Below, piece after piece: positions 33,395 through 42,665 of a stretch of DNA of 64,000 bases. The notes under the pieces are model-generated. The model saw only the letters and a program-made list of their open reading frames with translations, had not been told where the DNA came from and made no database searches. The stretch is taken from the NCBI GenBank assembly GCA_022446815.1, contig JAKVCD010000019.1:23011-87010 (forward strand), given 5' to 3'. Both the position numbers and the translations under genes were made by a program. Origin of the DNA: Planctomycetota bacterium. Lineage in GTDB: Bacteria > Planctomycetota > UBA1135 > GCA-002686595. Each line of letters starts with the position of its first letter. Position 1 is the first letter of the stretch.

Positions 33395-34437
33395 GGCAAC
33401 CTCCTCGCCCACGTGAACTCCGAGGCCCAACCGAGGATCCAGGCGATGAAGGCCCAAATGAGGAAGTTGAAGTAGAGGTCGTAGTGCTCGACGAAGCGCT
33501 GCTCCTCCAGCGGCGTCTTCTCGAGCGCCTCGATCTCAGCGTAGGCCGCCTCGAGACCCTCCCGATCACGGGCGCGGAAGAAGCGCCCGTCCGTGAGATC
33601 GGCGATGCGCTTGAGGTCCGAATTCTTCAGCTGCTCAGAAGAGATGCGGCGCCCGAAGGGATCGAAGACGTATCGACCCGCGAAGACCGTGTAGACGCGG
33701 ATCCCCTCTTCAGCCGCCATCTCACCGGCCTCACTCGGTGTGATCATGGGCAAGTTGTCCTCACCATCGGTGAGCAGCACCACGACCTTCGACTCTGCCT
33801 CCGACTCTCGCAGCACAGCGACAGCCTTAGCGAGGGCGATCCCGATCCCTGTGCCGTCCTCTTCACGATGGCGTACGAGCTCGACCTCACCGAGGAAGCC
33901 TCGAATCGCGTCGACGTCGAGGGTGAAGGGACAGAGCTGGCTTGGAAAGCGAGCGAAGGAGAAGAGCGCGACATTATCGCTCGCCCCCTCTTCATCAGTC
34001 ATGCGACGCTCAGCGAAGTCTGCGACGACCTCCTTCACCACGTCCAGGCGGGTGCGACCGGGCTCGAGGTCATCAGCCTCCATCGAGCTCGAGCGATCTA
34101 GGACGAGGGCGATGTCCACTCCCTCGGTCTCAGTGCTGGTCTCTACGTCGCCTTCGAGGGGACGCGCGAGCGCAACAACGACGAGGACCACAGCAGAGCA
34201 GTTCAGCACGCTCGGGAGCCAGCTGACTCGCTGCCGCAGACTCAACACACGCTGAGTGGGCAGCGCCGGCACGCGCCCCGCGACCCCTCCGCCGCTGCGC
34301 GCGCGCAAGAGAAAGTAGAGGAGCAGGAGCGGCAGGAGGGCTAAGAACCACGGGTCTGCGAGGGAGATGTTCCCCCAGAGCTTCAGGCCCTCCTCTGCAG
34401 CAGACTGCACGGTGGCCTCTGCTTGTTGAGCGCTCAT
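33391..34437 (-). CDS. BatA-like von Willebrand factor A protein
   Basis: A 348-residue membrane protein. A hydrophobic segment at about residues 25-45 (PWFLALLPLLLLYFLL) is followed by another near 75-95, then the VWA domain with MIDAS motif DRSSS in ALVLDRSSSMEADD and VVLLTDGEDN. A last span (FNFLIWAFIAWILGW) lies at the end. The ATG overlaps the stop of the DUF4381-like gene (ATGA), and its TGA overlaps the batB GTG. The function follows the family: MoxR substrates or partners in envelope stress. Confidence 0.87.
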   Translation of the reverse strand: MSAQQAEATVQSAAEEGLKLWGNISLADPWFLALLPLLLLYFLLRARSGGGVAGRVPALPTQRVLSLRQRVSWLPSVLNCSAVVLVVVALARPLEGDVETSTETEGVDIALVLDRSSSMEADDLEPGRTRLDVVKEVVADFAERRMTDEEGASDNVALFSFARFPSQLCPFTLDVDAIRGFLGEVELVRHREEDGTGIGIALAKAVAVLRESEAESKVVVLLTDGEDNLPMITPSEAGEMAAEEGIRVYTVFAGRYVFDPFGRRISSEQLKNSDLKRIADLTDGRFFRARDREGLEAAYAEIEALEKTPLEEQRFVEHYDLYFNFLIWAFIAWILGWASEFTWARRLP

Positions 34438-35252
34438 GCTGCCACCTCCTCCGCGCTGCCCATGAGCGCGCGGGCGCGAGCGAGGGTCTCTTCGATGGCG
34501 AAGCGCGTCGGCCGTGCGCCGCCGTAACGCACAGCGGCACAGACCTCAAAGAGCGATCGAAGCTCCGCTCGCTGCTCCGCGCTGAGCTCAGCCCGCTCGA
34601 CCCACTCTTCGTCGCTCCAACCAGACTGATCGTCTCCGTGCGCTGCGCGTAAGAGGTGCGCGAGCTCGCCGTGCCAGTCCCCGACGCTCGGGTCATCGCC
34701 ATCCATCGGGCGCGAGAGCGCGGCGAAGCGTGTCGCGAGAGTCGGAGCCTCCGGCGCGTCAGCGGCGCGTCGCGCCAGCGCGCGCCAACCGATCAGCCCC
34801 GCCGCGAGCGCCACGAGCGCGGAGAGTATGAGCGGGAGCGCTGAGGTCCCCGTCCCTTCCAGCTCAGGAATGTAGAAGCCCCGCGCTGGGCGCGGCGAGT
34901 CCTCACCCGGGTCGAGGGCCGCCGCGACTGAGATGCTGGGCGCATCGAAGGTCAGCGCCTCGCCATCGAGTGAGAGGCTCGGCGTCGGGAGAGGGCCGGG
35001 GTCAGGCTCGAGCGCGAAGACGGTCCAGCGGAGCGAGCGCGCGCCCTCGGCGCTGCGGTGAACAGCCGGAGCCTCCGCCACGAACCAAGCGAGATCGGGA
35101 TCGAAGCTGTCGAGCTCGAGCGCGTCCCCTCCCACGTCGAGCTCGTCGAGCGCGACCTCACAATGGATCGGCTGGCCGATCTCGAAGGTCTCATCAGCGA
35201 CCAAGACCTGGAGGTCTGCCGCTACACAGAGGAGCAAGCACAGGCTCATCAC
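34434..35252 (-). CDS. DUF4381-like membrane protein
   Basis: A 272-residue protein. A hydrophobic start (SLCLLLCVAADLQ) is followed by an extracytoplasmic beta-rich domain to about residue 130, one transmembrane helix (LPLILSALVALAAGLIGW) near 140-158, and a helical cytoplasmic tail with SDEEWVERAELSAEQRAELRSLF and AIEETLARARALM, which resembles DUF4381. The beginning reads GTG ATG AGC; the ATG at 35249 shares its A with the upstream DUF58 stop (TGATG) and may be the real start. It occurs in the normal moxR/bat order between DUF58 and batA. Confidence 0.72.
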   Translation of the reverse strand: MMSLCLLLCVAADLQVLVADETFEIGQPIHCEVALDELDVGGDALELDSFDPDLAWFVAEAPAVHRSAEGARSLRWTVFALEPDPGPLPTPSLSLDGEALTFDAPSISVAAALDPGEDSPRPARGFYIPELEGTGTSALPLILSALVALAAGLIGWRALARRAADAPEAPTLATRFAALSRPMDGDDPSVGDWHGELAHLLRAAHGDDQSGWSDEEWVERAELSAEQRAELRSLFEVCAAVRYGGARPTRFAIEETLARARALMGSAEEVAA

Positions 35253-36181
35253 GCCCCTCCTCCCCGGCGCGCTTGTCGCCTGCGGAAGAACTCTTGGACT
35301 GGTTCGCCTAGGTCGCCGACCGTGGGGATCGAGAAGAGATCGACCCGCGCGCGCCCCAAGAGCTCCTCGATCTTCTCGCGACGCTCTGTCGCCTCATCCC
35401 GCCATCGCTCACGCACAGCGACCGCTGAAGCGTCGAGCTCTCGCTGCCCTCCACCCGCGATAGGCGCGAGGCGCACGAGGCCTGCAGGGGGGAGCTCCTC
35501 CTCTAGAGGGTCTACGACGCGGACCGCGATCACGTCATGTGTGCGAGCGAGCCGCGAGAGCTCATCGACGCACTCTTCGCTCTCCCCGTGGAGGAGACAG
35601 AGGAAGTCACTGACCAGGAACAGCACGCTGCGACCGCGGAGCGCGCGGTTCGCTTGCTGGAGCACAGCGAGGAGGTCTGTGCGCTCGCTCGCTTTAGGCG
35701 CGGTGAGGACCTCGCGCACGAGGCGGAGCGCGTGACCGCGCCCCTTATCAGCGCGCATGTGTGCGCCAGGCTCAGCGCCAAAGAGAGAGAGCCCGACACG
35801 ATCGGAGTGCCGCATGGCGACGAAGGCCAAGAGGCAAGAGAGCTGCGCGGCAGCCTCACGCTTTGACCAGCCTTGGCTTCCAAAGTCCATCGTGGCGCCG
35901 GTGTCTACGACGAGGTTCAAGGTCAGCTCACGCTCTTCGCGGAAGGACTTCACATAAGCCTCTCCAGCACGCGCCGTCACGTTCCAGTCGATCGAGCGCA
36001 CGTCGTCTCCCGGCATGTAGGGGCGCACCTCCTCAAACTCGAGGCCGGAGCCTCGAAAGGTCGAGCGGTAGCCGCCCGCGAGAGCCGTCGAGACGAGCCT
36101 GTGTGTCCGGATGTGGATCTGGTGCACCCGAGCCAAGAGCTCCGGTGAGAGGACCGCTGCATTGCGCTCTCTAGCTTCCAC
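35249..36181 (-). CDS. DUF58 protein, MoxR-associated
   Basis: A 310-residue protein of the DUF58 family. The segment GLEFEEVRPYMPGDDVRSIDWN is the diagnostic motif. VDTGATMDFGSQ and SVLFLVSDFL belong to a VWA-like fold with an imperfect MIDAS. No signal peptide or transmembrane span is seen, so it is cytoplasmic. The GTG at 36181 is chosen because the open frame further upstream overlaps moxR; the gene starts 19 bases after the moxR stop. DUF58 proteins pair with MoxR ATPases and are thought to be chaperone partners. It is followed by the DUF4381-like gene. Confidence 0.85.
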   Translation of the reverse strand: MEARERNAAVLSPELLARVHQIHIRTHRLVSTALAGGYRSTFRGSGLEFEEVRPYMPGDDVRSIDWNVTARAGEAYVKSFREERELTLNLVVDTGATMDFGSQGWSKREAAAQLSCLLAFVAMRHSDRVGLSLFGAEPGAHMRADKGRGHALRLVREVLTAPKASERTDLLAVLQQANRALRGRSVLFLVSDFLCLLHGESEECVDELSRLARTHDVIAVRVVDPLEEELPPAGLVRLAPIAGGGQRELDASAVAVRERWRDEATERREKIEELLGRARVDLFSIPTVGDLGEPVQEFFRRRQARRGGGA

Positions 36182-36200
36182 TGAGCCGACGCTGAGGGGT

Positions 36201-37211
36201 CTAGGGGACGGGCACCGTCTCGAGAACGCGAGCGACGAGGGCGTCCGAATCGAGACCCTCGGCCTCCGCCTCATAGGTCGGGACGACGCGGTGTCGGAGG
36301 ACCTCCGTCGCCACGCTCTTGATATCTGTAGGCGTGACAAAGCTACGGCCGCTGATCAGTGCGTGCGCGCGCGAGCAGAGGGCGAGCCAGATCGTGGCGC
36401 GTGGGCTGCCGCCGTACTGGATGCGACTCGCAAGCTCAGGCATGTTCGCCGCCTCCGGGTCGCGAGTGGCGAAGACTAAGTCGACTAGATATTGAGCGAG
36501 TCGTGGATCGAGGGTGACGTGGTCGACGAGGCTCCTGGCCTCCTCCACCTGCGCGAGACTCACGACCTCACGCGCTGCCTGCACCTGCTTTGTGTTCGCC
36601 ATCCGCTCTAGGATCAGCGCCTCTTCCTCACGGTTCGGATAATCGACTACGACCTTCAGCGCGAAGCGGTCGAGCTGGGCTTCGGGGAGCGGATAGGTCC
36701 CCTCTTGCTCTAACGGGTTCTGAGTCGCGAGGACCAGGAAGGGTGTCGGGAGCGCGTGCGTCTCACCGCCGATGGAGACCTGCCGTTCCTGCATCGCCTC
36801 AAGCAGCGCTGACTGAACCTTGGCCGGAGCACGGTTGATCTCGTCTGCGAGGCAGAAGTTCACGAAGACAGGGCCCTTCCTCACGCTGAAGGTTCCGTCC
36901 TTTGCGTTGTAGATCTCTGTCCCGACGAGGTCGGAGGGCAGCAGGTCAGGGGTGAACTGGAGCCGAGTGAAGCTCCCCCCGACCGCGTTCGCGAGGCTTG
37001 AGACAGCGAGAGACTTCGCGAGGCCTGGGACACCCTCTAAGAGCACATGCCCGCCGGTCATGAGGGCGACGAGGAGAGAGTCAACGAGGCTGGTTTGGCC
37101 GACGATCACCTCTCCGAGCGAGGCGCGCAGGTCCCCTAGCCAAGCGCAGCGCTCGCTGAGCTCGTCGCTGGCCGCAGTCGAAGATGAGGTCGGGGTGGGA
37201 TCTGTGGTCAT
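36201..37211 (-). CDS. MoxR-family AAA+ ATPase
   Basis: A 336-residue cytoplasmic AAA+ ATPase. The Walker A is EGVPGLAKS, followed by RLQFTPDLLPSDLVGTEIY. Walker B is VFVNFCLADEINRAPAKVQSALLEAM, with the Asp-Glu pair. LVLATQNPLEQEGTYPLPEAQLDRF carries sensor 1 and the arginine region. These are the MoxR signatures. MoxR proteins act as chaperone-like ATPases for the assembly of metal- or VWA-containing complexes. It is the first gene of the bat cluster; the 109 bases upstream (37212-37320) probably hold its promoter, though none is clear. Confidence 0.9.
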   Translation of the reverse strand: MTTDPTPTSSSTAASDELSERCAWLGDLRASLGEVIVGQTSLVDSLLVALMTGGHVLLEGVPGLAKSLAVSSLANAVGGSFTRLQFTPDLLPSDLVGTEIYNAKDGTFSVRKGPVFVNFCLADEINRAPAKVQSALLEAMQERQVSIGGETHALPTPFLVLATQNPLEQEGTYPLPEAQLDRFALKVVVDYPNREEEALILERMANTKQVQAAREVVSLAQVEEARSLVDHVTLDPRLAQYLVDLVFATRDPEAANMPELASRIQYGGSPRATIWLALCSRAHALISGRSFVTPTDIKSVATEVLRHRVVPTYEAEAEGLDSDALVARVLETVPVP

Positions 37212-37320
37212 CTGGATATGGGTCTTCAGTGCCTAGGCGTGCTTCAGGCTACGCTGCGAGGCCTGCCATGTTAGCGGGCACCTCAACTCAGGCCACGCCG
37301 AGGCGCAGCTTCAGCCAGGA

Positions 37321-39027
37321 TCAGGCCTCTGGGGTGAGCCCCTGCGCCAGCTCTCGGCCCCGTGCCCCAGCAGCCTCGCTAGAGGCCGGTGCGTCTGAGT
37401 GATCTGGAGCATCCTCCGGCTTCATCATGTGGACCGTTTGCGTCGGGAACGCGAACTCCACCTTCAGAGCCTCAGCGAGCTTCAAAATGTCGAGGTAGAG
37501 GCGCTGACGCTCCTGGAGCTCGACCGAGCGATCCGTCGTCGCGATGTGGCATTGAAGAAGCACGTCGATGGAGTTGGGGCCGAACTCGTGTACGTAGACA
37601 TGGAAGGAGTCCTTACGCGTGTGCGGATGGCGCCTGATGAGCTCACGAACCCCCTCGCAGAAGGCCTCGAGCTTCGTGGCCGGCGTGTCATAGGTCAGGC
37701 CGAGCGTGGTCTTGATGCGCCGATATTGGCGCGCACCGAAGTTGTCGACGTCGGAGTTGATGAAGCGGCTGTTCGGGACAGTGATCAGCGAGTGATAGGA
37801 GGTGCGTACCCGCGTCGAGCGGAAGCCCACCTTCTCGACTGAGCCCTCCACCGAGCCCACTGAGACGTAATCACCGAGGGCGAAGGGTTTGTCGAGCAAG
37901 ACCGTGAAGGTCCCGAAGAGGTTCTCGATCGAGTCCTTCGCAGCGAAGCCGACAGCCAAAGAGCCGATCGAGAGGCCCGCGATGATCCCGTAGAGATCAC
38001 CTGAGAGGAGGCTCGCGACGTACACCAGACCCACGATCGTGATCAGGATCTTCATCGTCCGCTCAAGGAGCGGGACGAGCATGTCGTCGAAGGTGTTCTC
38101 GGTGAGCGCTGCCTTGCTGTTCAGGTAGGAGCAGACGACGTCAACCACGCGGTAAGCTGTCCAGACCCCTGACACCGCGAGCACGAAGCCTGCCGCGAAG
38201 AGCAGGACGCGGTGATACTCGGGCTCAAGCCCTATCAGCGGGAGGGTCCAACGGAAGGTCGCGGAGATCGTGAGGAGCCCAAAGGGGCGCCTGAAGTTGC
38301 CGAAGATCTCTTCGTCAATAGAGACCTTCCCGGCAGCGCGTCGTGTCATCCGCGCGATCAAAGCCGAGACGAAGCGCTCTGCTAAGACGCCGAGGAATAC
38401 GAGGGCCAAGATCCCGAGCCACTGCCAGTTCTCGAGGATGAAGGTCTCTGCCCGCATGCCCTGAGGGAGGCTGTTTCGGAACTCCCAGCGCTTGCGATCT
38501 AAAAAGGGCAGGTCGTCCAGAAACTCTCCTACCGGCGGCTGATCTTTCAGGGCGGAGTACCAAGACGCGACGTTCTCTAGCGTCTCTCCTGCGAGCGCCC
38601 AACCATCCCCCTGCTTGGTGAAGACGAGCACAACCTCCATGTCAGGATCCGAGGGCGGGCTCTGCGCCCAGACCCAGCGTCCATCGGCGAGCGCAGCGTC
38701 ACCAGCTGCTGGGAACTCGTTGATATCAATGAGCGTCGTACGGTTGAGCACAGAGTAGAGCTCGTTCGCGACCCCCTCAGCGTCCTTCCGCTGCGCCCCC
38801 GCTCCGAAGGCCGCGAGCGCTCGGGCGTGCTCCGAGGAGTCGAGGAACTCACTCTGGTTGTAGGCCTTCATCCCAGAGAGGAAGTTGGAGATCACCCCCC
38901 TCGGATCGCTCTCTGAGGCGACGACTACGGACGACTCCTCAACTCCTCCGTCACCCTGAAGAGAGAAGGCGGGCACACTTAGGAGGAGGAGGAGGGGTGC
39001 GAGCCACCAGCGGCGGAGATCAGGCAT
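37321..39027 (-). CDS. MscS-family mechanosensitive channel with large N-terminal region
   Basis: A 568-residue protein. A signal peptide (WLAPLLLLLSVPAFS) and an extracytoplasmic region of about 160 residues precede several transmembrane helices (LGILALVFLGVLAERFVSALI and others). The MscS core follows: the pore-lining helix GIIAGLSIGSLAVGFAAKDSIENLFG, the beta domain LGDYVSVGSVEGSVEKVGFRSTRVRT, and the C-terminal ferredoxin-like domain. Its role is release of solutes on membrane stretch. Its start overlaps the end of the lytic transglycosylase gene by 8 bases, and the HEAT-repeat gene lies before that. The last 30 residues are disordered (DHSDAPASSEAAG). Confidence 0.9.
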   Translation of the reverse strand: MPDLRRWWLAPLLLLLSVPAFSLQGDGGVEESSVVVASESDPRGVISNFLSGMKAYNQSEFLDSSEHARALAAFGAGAQRKDAEGVANELYSVLNRTTLIDINEFPAAGDAALADGRWVWAQSPPSDPDMEVVLVFTKQGDGWALAGETLENVASWYSALKDQPPVGEFLDDLPFLDRKRWEFRNSLPQGMRAETFILENWQWLGILALVFLGVLAERFVSALIARMTRRAAGKVSIDEEIFGNFRRPFGLLTISATFRWTLPLIGLEPEYHRVLLFAAGFVLAVSGVWTAYRVVDVVCSYLNSKAALTENTFDDMLVPLLERTMKILITIVGLVYVASLLSGDLYGIIAGLSIGSLAVGFAAKDSIENLFGTFTVLLDKPFALGDYVSVGSVEGSVEKVGFRSTRVRTSYHSLITVPNSRFINSDVDNFGARQYRRIKTTLGLTYDTPATKLEAFCEGVRELIRRHPHTRKDSFHVYVHEFGPNSIDVLLQCHIATTDRSVELQERQRLYLDILKLAEALKVEFAFPTQTVHMMKPEDAPDHSDAPASSEAAGARGRELAQGLTPEA

Positions 39028-39658
39028 CTTTCAACTCAGATGGTGTGGGGAGCCCCTCGCGGAAGGGACTGCGAGTCCGGAAGGTATCTCGGTAGGACAG
39101 CACACGCCACGCATACGCCAAGGTAGGGCTGTTTCCACGCGCAAGAGCACGTTTTCGCCAGAGCGCGTAGCTGCCTTGCTCGTCGATCCAACGGCCGAGC
39201 CTCCCCCGCCCTGTGTTGTAAGCGACCAGCGCGCGCTCTAAGTCCTCGCCCTCCGCATCGAGCGTCCACGCCAAGTGCCTCGCGCCCAGCCGGAGGTTGA
39301 GGGCTGCATCAGAGAGGAGCTCTTCAGGCGTAGGCTCGGGGAGCCCGAGAGCCTTCGCCGCGTCGCTCGCGGCAGCCGGCATGAGCTGCATCAACCCCAT
39401 CGCTCCTGCCTCGCTGACGACAGAGAGCCTCCCGGTGCTCTCGACATACACGATCGCTGCGATCAAGGCGGGCTCTAGGCTCTGCTCGAGCGCTGCTGCC
39501 TGGATCTCATTCGAATATTGCTCGACGCGACGGAAGCCCACGGCCTCTCGGAGCACGTCACGGACGGGCTCACGCAAAGATGGGACGAAGGCGAAGCCCC
39601 CGAAGACGACTCCGACGAAGATCAGCATGATCGCGCGCTGCGACCGCGCGCGATTCAC
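39020..39658 (-). CDS. Lytic transglycosylase, SLT domain
   Basis: A 212-residue protein. An uncleaved-looking N-terminal membrane anchor (IMLIFVGVVFGGFAFV) precedes an SLT-type goose-lysozyme domain. The catalytic Glu is Glu73 in YVESTG, followed by AGAMGLMQLMP and the AYNTGRGRL motif near residue 148. It cleaves the glycan strands of peptidoglycan in the periplasm. The start is GTG, overlapping the stop of the HEAT-repeat gene (GTGA), and its end overlaps mscS by 8 bases, so the three are probably co-translated. The link with an osmotic channel hints at local wall remodelling. Confidence 0.9.
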   Translation of the reverse strand: MNRARSQRAIMLIFVGVVFGGFAFVPSLREPVRDVLREAVGFRRVEQYSNEIQAAALEQSLEPALIAAIVYVESTGRLSVVSEAGAMGLMQLMPAAASDAAKALGLPEPTPEELLSDAALNLRLGARHLAWTLDAEGEDLERALVAYNTGRGRLGRWIDEQGSYALWRKRALARGNSPTLAYAWRVLSYRDTFRTRSPFREGLPTPSELKDA

Positions 39659-42585
39659 TCTCCGCCTCCGGACTCAGCGTGGACGCGCTCGACGAGCACC
39701 CGCGCTGACTCCAGCCAGCGCTCGAGTCCAGCGCTGTCTCCGGGAAAGTCCACGAGGTCGCCGCCGAGCATGCGCTCCAGCTCACGCCGCGCGCGCTCTG
39801 CCAAGTACGGCTCGCAGCGCTCGATCACTTGGAGGAGGAACTCGGAGGCCTCACGGCTCCCCTCCCCTCTGAAGGCAGCGCGATCAGGGCACGTTAGCTC
39901 TCGGCGCGCGGTCGCATCAACGAACCAACGCCAGGCGTCCTTGTCGCTCTGCGAGCGCAGCCAAGAGAGGTATTCAGCCGCAGGCTGCTCTGCCTTACGA
40001 AGGTCAAAGCAGGTCAAGATGGCGAGCTCACGCGAGATGACGGGGTCCGATCCCCCTGCTAAGAGGACTGCGAGTGGTTCAGCGACCGCTCCAACGCAAG
40101 CTTTCGAGAGGATGAGCCCAGCCTCCCGACGCGCCTTGTGCACCGACGACTCCGCGACACGTAAGAGCGCTGGGTGAGCCTCTGCGCCGAAGCTCCTCAG
40201 CGCATCCAAGGCGACCTCATATAGCTCTGAGTCTTCCCCTCGCTGCAGATACGAGACAAAGAGCGTGATCGACTCAGGATCAGCGAGGTGAGAGAGGCCC
40301 TTTAGGGCAGAGAGCTGAACCTCCTCAGCTCGCTCAGCGAGGCCGGACACGAGGGCTTGCCTGACACCTTCCCCGCCTAGGCGGCCGATGGCCTCGAGGG
40401 CGGCCAATCGGACTGCGCCCTCGCCGAAGCGCGCGCGTAACAGCAGCTCAGTCCGTGCTCCCTCAAGGCGCGCGTACCCCAAGGAGGAGACCGCGGCAGC
40501 CTCCACGGTGCTGTCCTCATCCTCTAAGAGCGCGAGCAGCACAGCGCGCTCCTCAGGGAGCTCGCTACCTCGGAAGTTCAGCGCGAGGAGGGCCCGGACG
40601 AGCGGGCGTTCATCGGCGGCCATACCCAAGCGCTGCGATGCGCTGCAGTCAGCAATAACCGCTGCCACAGAGGTAGCGCCACGGTCACCGAACCGCTCTA
40701 CAAGGATGCTGATCAAGCGCTCACGAGCCCGGAGCGCTGAAGCGGAGTCCCCCACCAAGAGTCCCCTTACGAGGTCGACGAGGCGACTGCAGCGGTCGGT
40801 ATAGAAGGACTCCTCAGAGATGAGGGTGAGGAGGGGCTCGAGGTCTGCCATTTTGGCGACGCCCTCTACGCCTAGGACGCGCTCAAGCTCCTCCAAACCG
40901 AGCTGTCGCTGGGAGGGCGGAGCCGCTTGTAAGTGCGTTATCAGCAAGCGCTTCATTCGCTCAGCGCGAGCTTGCTCGTCTCTCTCACCATCCCACCAGA
41001 GCGCCTCAGCCTCCCAAGGTCCTCGCTCCCCCTCAGGCTGCGGAGCGAAGAGCTGCCAACGCTGACGCTCACGCTTCTGTTCGAGCGCCGACATCACCTC
41101 AGTGAACCAAGCCTCGTCAGCGCCCTCGCCAAAGAGGAAGCGCTTCTCTCGATCGAGGACCCTGAGCGTGAGCTCTCGCTCTGACTCAGACCGCTTCCCA
41201 CGCACACCGGGGAGACGCGCAGCGGAGAGCACTCCAAAGCCGCGCAGCTCTGCGACGAGGTCCGCCATCTGCGTCGCTCCGATAAGGACCCGCTCCTCCG
41301 GTCCGCGAGGAGCGGGGGCGTCGAAGCCTGCGATCGAGTAAGCGCCGGATTTGTCGCGGTAACGGATGACCATCCGCGAGACCTCATGAAGCTCGACCGG
41401 GAAGCTCGCGCGGAGGGCGCGGAAGTTCCCGCGGTGAGCGGCCCACCAGTCGACCCACTCGCCGCCGTCCGTGCCAATTCGCTCGCCGGTGATGAGCTCG
41501 ATCCTTCGCATCGCACGAGGCTGTAGCGAGCCGTAGTCCGTGTGAAAGGAGGCCCCTGAGACCGAGGCGACGAGGTGAAGCGGGACGATATCGTCGACCC
41601 AGCTGGTCGCCTCGCTGTCCTCGCTGCGGAAGCCGATCCCAGCGAGAGCTGCAGCACAGGTCCCACGTACGAGGGGGTCGTTTGAATCGAGGCCTGATAG
41701 CAACGAGGGCGCGTGACGCTCGTCCAGGATCGCGCGACTCTCGAGATCCTCACGATCCATGACAGCTAAGAGCGCATAGGCTGAAGGGCGCAGAATCCAG
41801 CGGTCGTTAAAGGCGCGGCGTAAAAGCTCTACATCGAGGCGCTCATCCGTTGAGCGTGCGAGGTGGTCGAGGACTCTGCCGCAGACAGTGGGCGAGTTGT
41901 CGGCGAGGTGTCCGAGCAATAGATCGACGCTCGCGGGGCCCTCGATCTGGGCGATGAGATCCAAAGCCGCGGTCCGCGTCGAGCTGCGCTTCGACTGGAG
42001 TAAGGCAGAGAGCGGCGGGAGGAGCTCCAGCGATCGGTGGGCCTCTAGGTGCTTGGACGCCGCCTGCCTCATCGCGCCCTTGGGGTGATCCAAGAGCTCG
42101 CAGAGCAGCCTCGGCGAGGCGTGGACGGGGTCGACCTCGACCAGCCGGTCGAGGATGCTCGGTCCGATGCGACCTGGGAGCGGGTCCCTCAATCGCCGCG
42201 CCACGCGTTCGATCTCCGCGCCGCGCCCGCTCTCCAGCAGGATCTCAGCGCCAAATTGAATCAGCGCGGGGCGCTCGTCGCGGAGCGCGACATACCCTGC
42301 TCGGATGGCTTCTTCTCCCATCCCCTTCAAGTTGAGGAGCGCCTGAGCACGCATAGACGCGCTCGGTGACTTGGAGAGCTCTTCGAGGATGACCTGCGTC
42401 TGCTCTGACAAGGAGCCGGAGAAAGACGGGAGGTCCGGGGCGGAGGGCACCTCAGGCGAAGGAGCCGGCGCTGGCGTGACAGGCGCTACACGCCCAGCCC
42501 GATCCGGGAGGTCGAGCTGCGCGGCGGCAGGAGCCGCGCTGAGAACGAAGGCCGCCAAGGCGTAGAGGAGCTTCTTCTGCTTCAT
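39655..42585 (-). CDS. Exported HEAT-repeat protein
   Basis: A 976-residue protein. A signal peptide (KLLYALAAFVLSAAPAAAQ) and a proline-rich linker are followed by HEAT-like helical repeats (VRGTCAAALAGIGF, TVEAAAVSSLGYARL, AVRLAALEAIGRLGG, EVQLSALKGLSHLA) over most of its length, with a middle insert (about residues 370-560) that lacks repeats. HEAT repeats bind other proteins, so it probably is an envelope scaffold. The ATG at 42585 gives the signal peptide; an upstream frame start would add 34 unrelated residues. It overlaps the lytic transglycosylase gene by 4 bases. No enzymatic motif is seen. Confidence 0.82.
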   Translation of the reverse strand: MKQKKLLYALAAFVLSAAPAAAQLDLPDRAGRVAPVTPAPAPSPEVPSAPDLPSFSGSLSEQTQVILEELSKSPSASMRAQALLNLKGMGEEAIRAGYVALRDERPALIQFGAEILLESGRGAEIERVARRLRDPLPGRIGPSILDRLVEVDPVHASPRLLCELLDHPKGAMRQAASKHLEAHRSLELLPPLSALLQSKRSSTRTAALDLIAQIEGPASVDLLLGHLADNSPTVCGRVLDHLARSTDERLDVELLRRAFNDRWILRPSAYALLAVMDREDLESRAILDERHAPSLLSGLDSNDPLVRGTCAAALAGIGFRSEDSEATSWVDDIVPLHLVASVSGASFHTDYGSLQPRAMRRIELITGERIGTDGGEWVDWWAAHRGNFRALRASFPVELHEVSRMVIRYRDKSGAYSIAGFDAPAPRGPEERVLIGATQMADLVAELRGFGVLSAARLPGVRGKRSESERELTLRVLDREKRFLFGEGADEAWFTEVMSALEQKRERQRWQLFAPQPEGERGPWEAEALWWDGERDEQARAERMKRLLITHLQAAPPSQRQLGLEELERVLGVEGVAKMADLEPLLTLISEESFYTDRCSRLVDLVRGLLVGDSASALRARERLISILVERFGDRGATSVAAVIADCSASQRLGMAADERPLVRALLALNFRGSELPEERAVLLALLEDEDSTVEAAAVSSLGYARLEGARTELLLRARFGEGAVRLAALEAIGRLGGEGVRQALVSGLAERAEEVQLSALKGLSHLADPESITLFVSYLQRGEDSELYEVALDALRSFGAEAHPALLRVAESSVHKARREAGLILSKACVGAVAEPLAVLLAGGSDPVISRELAILTCFDLRKAEQPAAEYLSWLRSQSDKDAWRWFVDATARRELTCPDRAAFRGEGSREASEFLLQVIERCEPYLAERARRELERMLGGDLVDFPGDSAGLERWLESARVLVERVHAESGGGE

Positions 42586-42602
42586 GTCCGTGATGAGCGG
42601 TC

Positions 42603-42616
42603 GAGATACATATCTC
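42603..42616. promoter_or_regulatory. 14-base inverted repeat upstream of the HEAT-repeat gene
   Basis: GAGATA-CA-TATCTC, two perfect 6-base arms with a 2-base spacer, 18-31 bases before the HEAT-repeat start. On the minus strand it includes a TATGTA sequence that could be part of a -10 box, so this may be an operator overlapping a promoter. No -35 is clear. Confidence 0.3.
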
Positions 42617-42642
42617 TGCCGCCGCGACAGGATACGGGACCG

Positions 42643-42665
42643 GCCGATCAAACGGGCTGATCGGC
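42643..42665 (-). terminator. Hairpin between the GT4 gene and the HEAT-repeat gene
   Basis: A perfect 8-base stem, GCCGATCA and TGATCGGC, with a 7-base loop, placed 44 bases after the GT4 stop in the minus direction. No T-run follows, so it may be a Rho-dependent or weak terminator, or an RNA-stabilising structure. A second inverted repeat, CACGCC and GGCGTG, lies at 42672-42700. Confidence 0.3.
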
